Assembly (NCBI GenBank): GCA_011390205.1
Contig: JAABSX010000031.1
Coordinates: forward strand, 1-46,469
DNA from: Microscillaceae bacterium
Lineage (GTDB): Bacteria > Bacteroidota > Bacteroidia > Cytophagales > Microscillaceae
Reading direction: 5' to 3'
Length of the DNA: 46,469 nt
Part shown: positions 29,901 to 35,881 of the stretch, piece after piece
Position numbering within the stretch: the stretch's first letter is position 1
Layout of the letters: the number at the start of each line of letters is the position of its first letter
Notes under the pieces: model-generated
Seen by the model: only the letters and a program-made list of their open reading frames with translations
What the model was told of the DNA's origin: nothing
The model's database searches: none
Program-made: the position numbers and the translations under genes

Positions 29901-30263
29901 CGCCGTGATGCTCAGGTCTGCAGTGCCTATATTCTGAACTGTAATCGTTTTTGATTCACTGGTATGTTCTTGTAAAGAGGGATCTGAAGCACTGGGGTAT
30001 GCCTGATCTACTGCACTGAAAATCAACTCATCTGCACTCAAATCAATCTGTGGATCAAACACAACTTCTTGATTGTCTTGTGTGATTTGTATGTTTTGAA
30101 GATATTTTGATTTCTTGTCTGGTAAATTAAATAAATCAGTGTGAATCAGACTGGCATATGTAGTAATCGAGCATAGAGTCAAAATGATGGCTATACCCAA
30201 TAAACGAAATCTACTTTTGGGAATGATGCGAGTTTGTGTGTCAGTTTGGCTAAAGTAAAGCAT
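17928..30263 (-). CDS. Giant T9SS-sorted multidomain surface/secreted protein
   Basis: A single intact 4111-residue frame. A membrane/signal segment lies at about 20-40. Approximate domain order: ASH/choice-of-anchor-D 65-190; DUF4114-like 191-401; malectin 409-561; BACON-like 564-674; SbsA/Big_5-type Ig 679-793; glucose/sorbosone-dehydrogenase-like propeller 809-1276; ASH 1281-1395; DUF4114-like 1396-1600; BACON 1601-1710; malectin-like 1713-1885; two BACON 1886-2085; malectin-like 2086-2255; Ig-like 2258-2348; ASH-like 2349-2500; DUF4114-like 2503-2711; ASH 2738-2850; malectin 2854-3006; two SprB-like repeats 3007-3168; malectin 3176-3326; cadherin-like/He_PIG 3333-3425; BNR-associated-like 3426-3570; LamG 3575-3765; FN3-like region; C-terminal type A sorting domain (MRIYPNPYDG to VIKIIKR, about 4025-4111). 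The N-terminus is long for a Sec signal, with about 18 polar residues before the hydrophobic stretch. It is probably exported by Sec then T9SS and bound to the surface. The many carbohydrate-type modules suggest polysaccharide binding or adhesion. Catalysis by the propeller is unproven. Confidence 0.93.
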   Translation of the reverse strand: MLYFSQTDTQTRIIPKSRFRLLGIAIILTLCSITTYASLIHTDLFNLPDKKSKYLQNIQITQDNQEVVFDPQIDLSADELIFSAVDQAYPSASDPSLQEHTSESKTITVQNIGTADLSITAANVLGAAYSLTSSHSFPEILTEGQSLSFEITFAPGAGNLGLLNGSVTFESNDTNSSSLTVNLFGISTQGFGGYAEPTLAQVVQALGYDINVGWSGLTLLPFAFDGSDQAYENGLINMSSTLIGDEVQVQRFQKAGNSIVKLTPVARYSPVEPLPTGWYTNDNGTPVLNQTFVLSGQKPEHQSLLPELESGSIQFDPGTADFGVYITSAYFGRSSFTEDALNIPSTPPSTAPGTGSQHRVRTYPLKDRQGNPVPNQYLICFEDANNGDYQDYVYVLSGVEPSDPPIGTTRINAGGANYTDAENNIWTADTYSTGGIIGSKSFAVAGTGEDNLFLNYRFADAGAPFSYNIPVLANGSYNVKLLMVEPFFGAPGGGTGGTDNRVFNVDIEGGQGSLSNYDINADVGPATASVKTFSGIVVNDGVLNITFTSITNNAIISAIEISGPQPAALFFEQVTNNNVSLSLGTNGTLSNTVRANDASTNLGLTLNALDAVTFDPITWLTINGNPINNLVFNTDTNFDFEINTAGLAAGTYTASVTAVAQDYEPATLEITLTVNPPLATDAFFSGPNPPNGSLGVNINGFQITVLVNTPANFELTSTTVAGNVNLYEVTGSTELLVPSNSNDTGGGDAITLTPNTALNPGTTYRLKIQGVEANRAGDLNDRITFQDFVSSFTTGTTNTGSGATLPGVSFTKVSGAALGTGLDDFFTSLEVGPDGKLYASNTAGQIKRWTINTDGTLSNLEVLTPVLAASPNPETGVTDTNPRLIIGFTFDKNATANNLIAYVTHNAAVLTDGPNWDGKITQLSGPNLATVKDVVIHLPRSTKDHLTNSIVRGPDGALYVSQGSNTAGGDPDPAWGNRIESLLAGTILRLDLAKLPEGQWPLNAYTTSNIGVINNASSSSITMSDGTYNPYATNSPLSIFSAGIRNAYDLVWHSNGTLYAPTNGTAGNNITSPNTPSTDNYLTIANGSRVRRADGTFYEYPSFPNVPAVRGGETQKDWLFKASQGSFHGHPNPYQGYFVLNHGGASYNGLPGQTDAHIDVAKYPASVVADPAYVAPAYDFGFNKSPNGAIEYRSNAFGGLLKNKLLVVRFSGQNDILVLEPDNVTGDIIESYTNIPGFTGFIDPLELTEDINTGNIYIAQYDRNAGVSQQLILLKADVPVAAAAEIEVENVLRISNPITDTNPSVQNLLISNQGELNLEISNISFTGSKATKFSLPNAQTAFTIPAGSSISLPVAFNATEAADLGTNLANLVITSNHLGNVDFNTTINLRGLGTQGYGGNNEPSLQAILNVYNIPINVGDDNPSTNILHSSVQDGSLLGEELSIQKFEKSSDMPVEIELLAVYGPTSTSPVVNLGWYQSGNTATEQALISVANTPTNNAQNINPIATGANSFDLDLSTPFGFYTEWPFFSNRKIYSEDALNTFSGAIPHHVRVYAMKNTAGQIVPNQYIVAFEENTTGFDYQDVVMLVKNVKPHVASALPSMTLIPDSHDVIVEVGSNSDIWTVLNLPGATSADLTFTAIDNGTGLSPTWLSPRNVNWGDVFTYDSNIPAFAFDIQSDALPFGEYEATVTVAANGYNNGEMTIRLSVLPLINWTYSINFQRDGDAVPSGFISDTGLGFQTQTKNGQNYEFGWVNPTNGAPKENTTSTRLRTAAGVGQEVKTLSQFQRTNNQSNWANWAINVPNNNYYVEVVSGDVFYDSHHRVNVEGVEVLNYPQLFSISDPTTQQSTFGFSRAIAEVNVADGTLNVSPTGNANTKISYIRIGTPGLADVRLGFANTSINEVVLFGSGINTFNTTLTATAGSPSNVTLSVLSGSTWLSVPATTGVGDITLTVDASNLAVGSYKGRIRASFAGYQSALLDINLEVLPQALTFDKQIIRFNLNQGGTATAQTATATGSVNTALLNLSKTSGTPWLILPNNPADGVAQPYNINANGLAPGLYTAKVMANAPGFTQAEMTVLLKVMAVPNGNWAYRINFQPTLFNGNPVPVPTGYIPDYGDAFGTRTFGGNNYEYGWISTQDGSPYNNTAQARRRGGNGVLQTLNHFQLSITERANWEMTLPNGLYDVAISVGETLFFDSHHTIRVEGKYFMDFNHQMWNANANLLTQRTVEVTDGKLTIDGQTGVNTKIQYIWIRPTNAANDDIPPTVQISFDGVELAQDLYKNKVVVRALSSDQGGSGIASTEFSLDNGVSWQIYTNSLIVDESGTYSILFRVTDGNGNITQTPSYNFSVEQVPLNNTKMVLENRDKFPENDELSFHRIQEEGWRQSSGGTAEYHDFVTLRVNNRGSEALRIFDLILSNSDYWQIETINGVPYNVSNLPLNISSNQFLDIGLRFIALNPPNPRSNGIKVLHETLAIISNDDETPYKEVRLRGLWQREGEGRGEPMASEILEAFGLTIDIAFPSPNFKAGDDFSVAGDEIYTNNFLRADPNKPVNIRQLAAYHGCCDGGARSWTQENNPETNGGNVGNKGTLRTIHIGEDSQTLLPRRSKTVNAANQGTLGQPAEVEFNPNGRFNVTLGGNDATNPFLNWPNTNTTFNDANPNNDAPTVGTRIWKLRNSKGEIVPFAFVLANDYLSGNANFDYNDNVFLITNVRPEFGTGYASLLATGNGITNDPSEKQSDLDFGQVNLNNPSTKVLNLRSLGQIFPGDDDPDIEISFVEVVGQNRGEFFADLPAKTILTPAEATTMQVHFNPSEFGVKQATLLIHYNSEDSPMRVPLYGIASSTCNTSVLPRKIKAAAEDTNPVNIAGETWESDVPFRVIGIDYKIDRFPAVKVALTDRDELYNQYMSSQGNQNGRRIEYAIPLTNGDYTVRLHFAEIFWKSINSRVNDIFIEEQRVIEGFDAFNEIGEKSAIVKDFNVTVTDGVLDLRFNPIVDRPSLAGIEIFQFNNASPITLQLVSSTNAECSQSNGSIQVAAVGNTNPVLYKLGKFGNYQTSPTFSNLLPGEYTIYVKEDVASACESEANFTVAENPSAITFDINLTGVSCEGGNNGTAQVQNITGGTAPYSVFWNGNPVQGTVILENLAAGDYSVEIFDANNCSVIQNFTVVSEPNCPTTLRIQAGHTLPFTDNNGNVFIADTHFSTPSNTSNSSNNITNSANNQLYQRQRWRDGNFNYAIPVTNGMYQVVLHFAELFNHNGTVAVGSRIFNVDIEGEHKLTNFDVFAEAGGMNIAITREFIVDVQDGFVNIDFLKGLVQNPMISAIEVVPYEAPVNVPPIVNQVIPNQIVNQGQAYNYQISSFAFLDGDDPVLTLSATLSNGDPLPAWLTFTPSNRRFSGTASASDIGDIDIIVRATDSQGQSVSQEFTLAVRGLVTVQVAQNTRALTAGGKNKAILSVQITATAGQELQQITLSTNGTSTLSDILRARLYQTDSPTLKGGQILGFTDNPSGDFTITGLNYTLQAGVNQFWLTYDIAENASEGNLIDAELKQITLDAVAYPINNGAAAGARLLKTTNSTPGNLLELDGVDDYAALNREEYFDFENKFSLELWLKVAAFDKNNQAIITKGNTAWRLQRFGSTNQVQFIIEGVDNVLSTSSINDGKWHHIAATYSGTEMVLYVDGIPEGQKNVTGTPTLNDAPVWIGANAEVPNLNFNGQIDEVSIWAEACTQEQIRENRHLTKKGNEIGLLAYLQFNESIGAIASDFVDGFVATITNTNLEVPRSTASVPVGGGVSFRANSQGNGSVTFGQTGFSINFGANHPAGEIVITKIIGLTPSGDDPAPGKGKTPDYWVINNYGSDTGLDPMEFVFTLDSQFMLSVNPSDYTLYKRGENDHLGWTSNFAASNITGDDIAFGGITGFSQVIIAGDGVSLPVRLLSFEGRRLDADRTQLIWATASEEDNVGFEIQKSQNATDFTTVGFVDGAGNSIQVLNYAYIDNDASESAYYRLKQIDKNGDSALSDVIYIKAEGSEATMRIYPNPYDGLSPIKIEASAEIDAQGKIMMQVLDMKGQLVIEAQEERKALESILERSLNKAAAGQYLVRFFTKDKNYVIKIIKR

Positions 30264-30925
30264 AGTTTTTATTGTTGGATTTTGAATTCAGATTTTTTGG
30301 TAAAAAAGGCAAAATGAAGCTTTCATCTTTATTTTATTGCAATTTACCTTTATTTTATTACAAGTAAGCTTTGTGTATAAATATAACTTTTTAGGATGTT
30401 TTCATATACGCAAAGTACTCATTAAACCTTTAATATTTGATATATCAGAACAATGTTCGAATCTAGTACCAATTATAAACAATGCTGATAATCAATTACT
30501 TATGTTGATTTTTTAAAGCATTCATTTCCTTAATTAGGACTTTTTTTCTCATTATGGGAATACATGTTTGGATTCATCTGTTTGTGTGTCAAAAATAGGC
30601 TTTTTTGACAAAAAACAATAATTTATGTACTTATAAATACGAATCAAGACACCATAAGGAAAGTAACTAATTATGCTTTATTTTATATCAATCAGGCGCT
30701 TTAAAGTATGTTTTATGATTTTATAACACTATTTGGGTTTTGATGGATATTTGTGGAGGTTTTTCACTAAAATTGAATCTCAAATCTAAATACTGTTTGG
30801 GATTGTTATAAGCTGTTGATAATTAGTACTTTGTATCTTTGTAAATATCTTTTAATTTTATATTCTTATAGCAAAAAAATGTGTTGGTTTCTTATCTCAA
30901 TAAAACATTTTAATCCAAAATATCT
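30264..30925. promoter_or_regulatory. Divergent, dyad-rich regulatory spacer
   Basis: A 660-bp AT-rich non-coding region between the giant gene (minus) and the barrel gene (plus). It contains two 16-bp direct repeats CTTTATTTTATTrCAA at 30327-30342 and 30348-30363, offset by 21 bp, two helical turns. It also holds a perfect GAACA-a-TGTTC palindrome (30448-30458), an AATCAA/TTGATT dyad (30490-30510) and a TGTCAAAAA/TTTTTGACA hairpin (30587-30610). No reading frame of note is seen. The density of symmetric elements suggests binding sites for regulators of one or both flanking genes. Confidence 0.45.
30834..30841 (+). promoter_or_regulatory. -7 box of the RemB/Wzi-like barrel gene
   Basis: TATCTTTG is a perfect TAnnTTTG, about 85 bases before the ATG at 30926. 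TTG at 30816-30818 is a possible -33 element, but the 15-bp spacing is shorter than the usual 19 or so. Confidence 0.45.
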
Positions 30926-32617
30926 ATGTTTACTTCTACTCCAAAAATAATATTCTCTCTGGCTTGCTTCCTGTTATCAGCCTCTTTTAGCACTGCACAA
31001 AGTACTTTTATTCCTCTTAATTCGGATTATCATCACTTGGTAGAGCGCTATGAAATCAAAGCAGGACAATCTCTTGAGGGCTGGGCTTCACAGCTAAAGC
31101 CATTTCCGAGAGAGGTCATTGCCAAACATGCCGATAGCCTTTGGGCAGGCATCCCTGGTCTGTCTGCTGCTGATAGGTTCAATCTCGACTATTTTCAGAA
31201 TGATAACTGGGAGTGGTCTGCTGAAAATCAAGGAGATAGTAAGCGTCCTATCTTCAAACATTTATATAAGAAAAAAGCCAGTATGTACCATGTAGATACC
31301 AAAGACTTACGCTTGCAGGTCAGCCCCGTATTGGCTGGCTTTGTGGGCAGAGAGCAAAACAATGACAACACGCTTTACATGAACACTCGTGGGCTAGAGG
31401 TAAGGGGCATTTTGGCAAATAAAGTGGGCTTTTATAGCTTTGTAACAGATAATCAGGCAGACTTTCCCAATTATGTGCTGGGGCAGATTGATGCTCTAGA
31501 TGCAGTGCCCAATGAAGGATTTTATAAGCAAAATAATCTAGGAGGTGTAGATTTTTTGACGGCAAGAGGTTATATCACTTTTGACCTCTTAAAAGACATC
31601 AGCAATGTACAGTTTGGCTATGATAAAAATTTTGTGGGCAATGGCTACCGCTCCCTGATTCTATCTGACTTCTCTAGCAATTACCTTTTTCTGAAACTCA
31701 ACACCCATGTCTGGAAACTAAACTATCAAAATATTTTTGCACAGCTTGTGGCAGATAACCCGCTCAGAGATGGGCTATACCCCGTAAAATATTTTGCAAT
31801 GCACCACCTAAGCATTGACATTACCAAAAACCTAAATATAGGTTTGTTTGAGAATATTGTATTTAACAGAGGTGATACACTCAGCAATCAAAACGGAAAT
31901 TTTGACCTGCGCTACCTCAACCCTACCATATTCTACCGTGCCATAGAGCAGCAAGCAGGTAGCCCTGATAATGTAAACCTAGGGCTTGATTTTCGCTGGA
32001 ATTTCCTCCAAAAATTTTCACTTTATGGGCAGTTTTTGATTGATGAGCTAATCATCTCAGAAGTGCGCCGAGGAGATGGCTGGAGAGGCAACAAACACGC
32101 CCTACAGCTTGGGCTTAAATACATAGATGTGGCAGGAATTAACAACCTAGATATGCAAGTAGAAATGAACTTGGCCCGTCCTTATACTTACTCCCATAAT
32201 TTTCTTTATGCTGATTATAGCAATTATAACCAAGCACTGGCACACCCCTTGGGTGCTAATTTTTATGAATACATTGGTATTCTGAGGTATCAGCCCTTGC
32301 CGCGCCTTCAGCTGATGGGCAAAGCCATTTATGCCAAATATGGCACAGATGCAAATGGCTCTAACTGGGGGCAAAATATATTCCTGAATAATTCAGATTT
32401 TGAGCAAGAATATGGCAATGAAATAGGACAAGGCATAGAAACAACGCTACTCTTTGTAGATTTTGCAGCTAGTTGGCAGTTATTTCACAATGTATTCATT
32501 GACCTCAAGCAGGTCTATCGTAAGCTGGACAGTGCCATAGAGGCTCGCAACAGCCGCACGGTATTTACTAGCCTTCATTTTAGATGGAATCTCTCTCAGC
32601 GGCTTTACGAATTTTAG
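30926..32617 (+). CDS. Outer-membrane beta-barrel protein, RemB/Wzi-like
   Basis: A 563-residue protein with a Sec signal peptide (cleavage after STAQ, about residue 24). An N-terminal helical part (about 35-110) is followed by many alternating amphipathic strands up to the last residue, with an aromatic end (RLYEF) typical of outer-membrane barrels. The pattern of a mid-protein VDTKDLRLQVSPVLAGFVGRE segment followed by GxxGRGLEVRG-like strands resembles the Bacteroidota RemB group. RemB is a gliding-related barrel in Flavobacterium, related to the capsule-assembly barrel Wzi. The assignment is by pattern only. It may help attach surface polysaccharide. It is transcribed away from the giant surface-protein gene across a shared regulatory spacer. 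Confidence 0.7.
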   Translation: MFTSTPKIIFSLACFLLSASFSTAQSTFIPLNSDYHHLVERYEIKAGQSLEGWASQLKPFPREVIAKHADSLWAGIPGLSAADRFNLDYFQNDNWEWSAENQGDSKRPIFKHLYKKKASMYHVDTKDLRLQVSPVLAGFVGREQNNDNTLYMNTRGLEVRGILANKVGFYSFVTDNQADFPNYVLGQIDALDAVPNEGFYKQNNLGGVDFLTARGYITFDLLKDISNVQFGYDKNFVGNGYRSLILSDFSSNYLFLKLNTHVWKLNYQNIFAQLVADNPLRDGLYPVKYFAMHHLSIDITKNLNIGLFENIVFNRGDTLSNQNGNFDLRYLNPTIFYRAIEQQAGSPDNVNLGLDFRWNFLQKFSLYGQFLIDELIISEVRRGDGWRGNKHALQLGLKYIDVAGINNLDMQVEMNLARPYTYSHNFLYADYSNYNQALAHPLGANFYEYIGILRYQPLPRLQLMGKAIYAKYGTDANGSNWGQNIFLNNSDFEQEYGNEIGQGIETTLLFVDFAASWQLFHNVFIDLKQVYRKLDSAIEARNSRTVFTSLHFRWNLSQRLYEF

Positions 32618-32638
32618 GATTTTTTGAGTAATTTAAAA

Positions 32639-32668
32639 GTGTGGTGCTTTAAAAGAAAAGCACCACAC
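32639..32668 (-). terminator. Strong terminator after the trehalose gene
   Basis: A perfect 12-bp stem with arms GTGTGGTGCTTT (32639-32650) and AAAGCACCACAC (32657-32668) around a 6-nt loop. On the minus strand it is followed by TTTTAAATT, fitting termination of the fused trehalose gene that ends at 32706. On the plus strand no T-run follows, although the hairpin may stabilise the 3' end of the convergent barrel-gene mRNA. Confidence 0.75.
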
Positions 32669-32705
32669 CCAGATAGTGTCCGTAGGTATCCAAAATAACC
32701 TTCTG

Positions 32706-34886
32706 CTACGAGACCTCCGTGAAGTCTGCCAGAAGTGCATGCACCTCTACTGTAGAAGGTACAAAAAACCTTGCCTCCGTTGCTTCAAAACCTACTTTAA
32801 TCGTGAATGCATCTTCGGGCAATGCCTTAAAAGTATCTTCATCGGTGCGGTCATCACCGAGAGCTATCACAAAATCTGCGGGATATTTTTCTAGCCACAT
32901 CTTCGCTGCTACCCCTTTATTGACGATGGCAGGCTTAATCTCTACCACCATATTGCCCTCTAGCACCTGTAGCTGCATATTGTTGGTGAGGTACTTTAAA
33001 TGACTACTTAGCTCACGAGTACGCAGCTCCCCCAGCCCTGTTTCTACTTTTCTGTAATGCCATACGAGAGAGTAATTTTTTTCTTCTACAAATGAGCCAG
33101 GGGTTCGGCTCACATAAAGCTCCAGTACGGGTTTGATGGTTTGTTTCCATTCGTCAGAGATATTTTCGGCTTTGTGCCAATCTTCGTTTTTTTCCTTGCG
33201 CCAGATGCCGTGCTCACAGATGAGGTCTAGGGGCAAATCCTTCAGCCAAAGCCCCAAGCTATCCCTTCCCCTTCCACTAATGACCACCACTTGATTTTTG
33301 GGGTCATTGCTCAGTTGAGTGAGCAGGCTTATCAGTTCGGGAGTGGGTTTTGCTTGGTCAGGGTCTTTGGTAAATGGTGCCAATGTGCCGTCATAATCCA
33401 AGAATATAAGTCTTTTTTGTGCGTCTTGGTAGCTTTTGATAACCTCTTGATGTGCTTTTTGATTGAGTTTTTGGGTGATGCTGTGCCTTTGCTGTGCCTT
33501 TGATTCTGCCAGTCTGTCTAAAAAGAGAGAGACCCAGTGATGTATATTGTATCTTTTAAGAGAGCTTTGCATGATAGCCATGTGCTTTTTTTGCTCTTCT
33601 TTGGGCATTTCTAGAGCCTGTTTGAGGGCATCCACGATTTGCTTGATGTCAAAAGGATTGATTAAAATAGCATCTGATAATTCTTTAGCAGAGCCCGCCA
33701 TTTCACTCAAAATCAAAACGCCTTGCTGGTCTATTTTACTTGCGATATACTCCTTACAGACGAGGTTCATGCCATCTCTCAGAGGTGTAACCAGTGCCAC
33801 GTCTGCCATTCTGTAAAATGCAGAAAGGGCTTCTAAAGGAAAAGAACGATAAAAATAATGAATGGGTGACCAGTTTACTCGCCCAAATTTACCATTGATA
33901 CGCCCTACTAGCTCATCTATTTCCACCTTCAACAATCTGTAGCGTTCTACATTATCTCTAGAAGGCACCACAATCATAAACAATGAAACCTTGCGTAAAT
34001 ACTCAGGGTTTTCTTCAAAAAATAACTCTAAAGCCCTGAGACGCTGCGGGATTCCCTTAGAATAATCTAAGCGGTCTATAGATAAAATAATTTTCTCTTC
34101 ACCCATTGATTTACGGTAGCGTACCTCACGGGCAAGCGTATCTGCCAAGGTCGCAGTTGTGGCGTACTTTTCATAGTCTATGCCCATCGGGAAGGCATCC
34201 ACGGTTACACGCCTGTTCTCTATGGATATTTGCCCATGCTCATAGCCAATCCCTGCCAATCTATTGACAGAGCTGAGAAAGTGCCGCATATCATCATAGG
34301 TATGAAAGCCTATTAAATCTGAGCCAAGCATGCCCATGAGCAGCTCTCGACGCCAAGGAATAGACCTGAATATCTCATAAGACGGAAAGGGAATGTGCTG
34401 AAAAAAACCAATGGAAATATCTTTAAAATGTGCCCGCAGCATACCAGGCAGCAGCAACAGCTGATAATCATGCACCCAGACCGTATCATCAGGGCGGAGA
34501 TGCTGTATAATGACATCACAAAACTTCTGATTTACACCTTTGTAAGATTCCCAAAAAGTCTCTTCAAATACGGCATATCTTGCAAAATAATGAAAAATAG
34601 GCCAAAGTGTAGCATTGCTAAAGCCTTCATAAAAATCCTGAATCTCCTCTTCTGTCAGAAACACAGGGACTAAATTCTCTTTTGATAAGTCAGCTGTTAT
34701 TTTTTGATAATCTTCCTTACTGCCTGAGCTGATGCCCGGCCAGCCTATCCAGAGGTTATCACCCTCTTTATATACAGAGCCTAAGCCTGTAGCCAGACCT
34801 CCAGCACTTTTCTTATAGACAAAGCCACCTTCCTCAGATTCTATTTTGATAGGTAAACGGTTAGAAATAATGATAGTTCTGCTCAT
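32706..34886 (-). CDS. Fused trehalose-6-phosphate synthase/phosphatase
   Basis: A bifunctional cytoplasmic enzyme of 726 residues that makes trehalose from UDP-glucose and glucose-6-phosphate via trehalose-6-phosphate. Residues 1-465 are the OtsA-like GT20 domain, seen from IIISNRLPIKI, the GGLATGL glucose-6-phosphate loop, VWVHDYQLLLLPGMLR, SIDRLDYSKGIPQRL and the LRDGMNLVCKEY nucleotide-sugar motif. Residues about 490-726 are an OtsB-like HAD phosphatase with the nucleophile motif FLDYDGTLAPF, VVISGRG, and ALGDDRTDEDTF. The two-domain fusion is known in Bacteroidota and eukaryotes, whereas Escherichia coli has separate genes. The role is likely osmotic or desiccation protection. It is a single-gene unit, terminated by the hairpin at 32639-32668. 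Confidence 0.96.
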   Translation of the reverse strand: MSRTIIISNRLPIKIESEEGGFVYKKSAGGLATGLGSVYKEGDNLWIGWPGISSGSKEDYQKITADLSKENLVPVFLTEEEIQDFYEGFSNATLWPIFHYFARYAVFEETFWESYKGVNQKFCDVIIQHLRPDDTVWVHDYQLLLLPGMLRAHFKDISIGFFQHIPFPSYEIFRSIPWRRELLMGMLGSDLIGFHTYDDMRHFLSSVNRLAGIGYEHGQISIENRRVTVDAFPMGIDYEKYATTATLADTLAREVRYRKSMGEEKIILSIDRLDYSKGIPQRLRALELFFEENPEYLRKVSLFMIVVPSRDNVERYRLLKVEIDELVGRINGKFGRVNWSPIHYFYRSFPLEALSAFYRMADVALVTPLRDGMNLVCKEYIASKIDQQGVLILSEMAGSAKELSDAILINPFDIKQIVDALKQALEMPKEEQKKHMAIMQSSLKRYNIHHWVSLFLDRLAESKAQQRHSITQKLNQKAHQEVIKSYQDAQKRLIFLDYDGTLAPFTKDPDQAKPTPELISLLTQLSNDPKNQVVVISGRGRDSLGLWLKDLPLDLICEHGIWRKEKNEDWHKAENISDEWKQTIKPVLELYVSRTPGSFVEEKNYSLVWHYRKVETGLGELRTRELSSHLKYLTNNMQLQVLEGNMVVEIKPAIVNKGVAAKMWLEKYPADFVIALGDDRTDEDTFKALPEDAFTIKVGFEATEARFFVPSTVEVHALLADFTEVS

Positions 34887-35377
34887 AATGTATTGATTTA
34901 TATGTGAAATGCTTTTTTAGCTGTCATACAAATAAACAAATTTTTTGTGTTTTTACCCAAAAAGCAAGCATAAACAAATCGGAGACTTAGGAGAAGTCTC
35001 TATAAAAATTTTATTCCTGTGGAGTTTTAGGGGAGATTTTCTAAGACCCCAACAAACAAATATGATTTATCTTGCTGCCTTTGTTAGGTGATGTGAGAAG
35101 CCAAAGGAAGAGGATTTAAAATATAAAAATAAGCAAAAACTTACACTTACTATAAATACATAAAAATAGCAGTAAATAAACCCCTCAGATGAGAGGTTTA
35201 CCTGCCTCAGATGGAGTTTTTAGCTCCCAAAAATATTCTTTTGATTGATTTAGCCTGCACTAAACCTATAAATGTACCTACTCACAAGGGCGTTTTCGGC
35301 GAAAAAAACTTTCATGTCCACTTTTTACCTCCTTTTTTTGGTATTTTGTTTTCTGTTTTTTTGGATGACTAGTCCAT
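34887..35377. other. Gene-free spacer with small hairpins
   Basis: About 490 bp without a credible gene. It contains a perfect GAGACTT/AAGTCTC hairpin (34982-35000), a ten-pair hairpin with one mismatch, AAACCCCTCA/TGAGAGGTTT (35178-35199), and CTCAGATG twice within 30 bp. No T-run follows either hairpin. No tRNA-like fold is seen. Confidence 0.5.
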
Positions 35378-35762
35378 GTTTGTATCTCTTTTGACCTCAA
35401 CAAACCAGAGCAAGCATTTAACCGTGTGCGACTTTGCAGACTGTACTTGAATGCTTAAAAGCTCAATTATCCACGTAAAAAAGTAGTGGCATAAATGACA
35501 TAGTTGCGTTTGTATCTCTTTTGACCTCAACAAACCAGAGCAAGCATTTAACCGTGTGCGACTTTGCAGACTGTACTTGAATGCTTAAAAGCTCAATTAT
35601 CCACGTAAAAAAGTAGTGGCATAAATGACATAGTTGCGTTTGTATCTCTTTTGACCTCAACAAACCAGAGCAAGCATTTAACCGTGTGCGACTTTGCAGA
35701 CTGTACTTGAATGCTTAAAAGCTCAATTACCCACGTAAAAAAATAGTGGCATAAATGACATA
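35378..35762. repeat. Three tandem 130-bp repeats
   Basis: Copies lie at 35378-35507, 35508-35637 and 35638-35762. The first two are identical, and the third differs at two interior bases and loses its last five bases. Because 130 is not divisible by three, the copies cannot encode a repeated peptide in one frame. Each unit has two internal inverted repeats: GTTTGT/ACAAAC around 16 bases at its start, and AAGCATTTAA/TTGAATGCTT around 25 bases in its middle. Each also has a 9-mer close to a DnaA box (TTATCCACG at 35467-35475 and 35597-35605, TTACCCACG at 35727-35735). The near identity implies recent duplication or active homogenisation. Confidence 0.95.
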
Positions 35763-35881
35763 AAATGAACAATAAAGAAGACTATAACTCGCTTTTGAGT
35801 TAAATTTTAAATTTAAGTTGGGGGGATTTGGAGGCCTCTTGATGTAAACCTTGGGGTTTTGGGCTTTCCTAGTGGGTGGGG

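Noticed and set aside
35463-35663. A 66-codon frame across the 130-bp repeats
   Set aside because: It exists only because the repeat array happens to lack stops in this frame. The unit length of 130 shifts the frame between copies, so no repeated peptide is encoded.
35467-35735. Chromosomal replication origin
   Set aside because: There is only one imperfect DnaA-like 9-mer per repeat, and dnaA, dnaN, gyrB or rpmH are not nearby. A titration or accessory role remains only a guess.
35378-35762. CRISPR array or integron attC array
   Set aside because: The whole 130-bp unit repeats, including what would be spacers, only three times. No cas genes, integrase or cassette genes are nearby.
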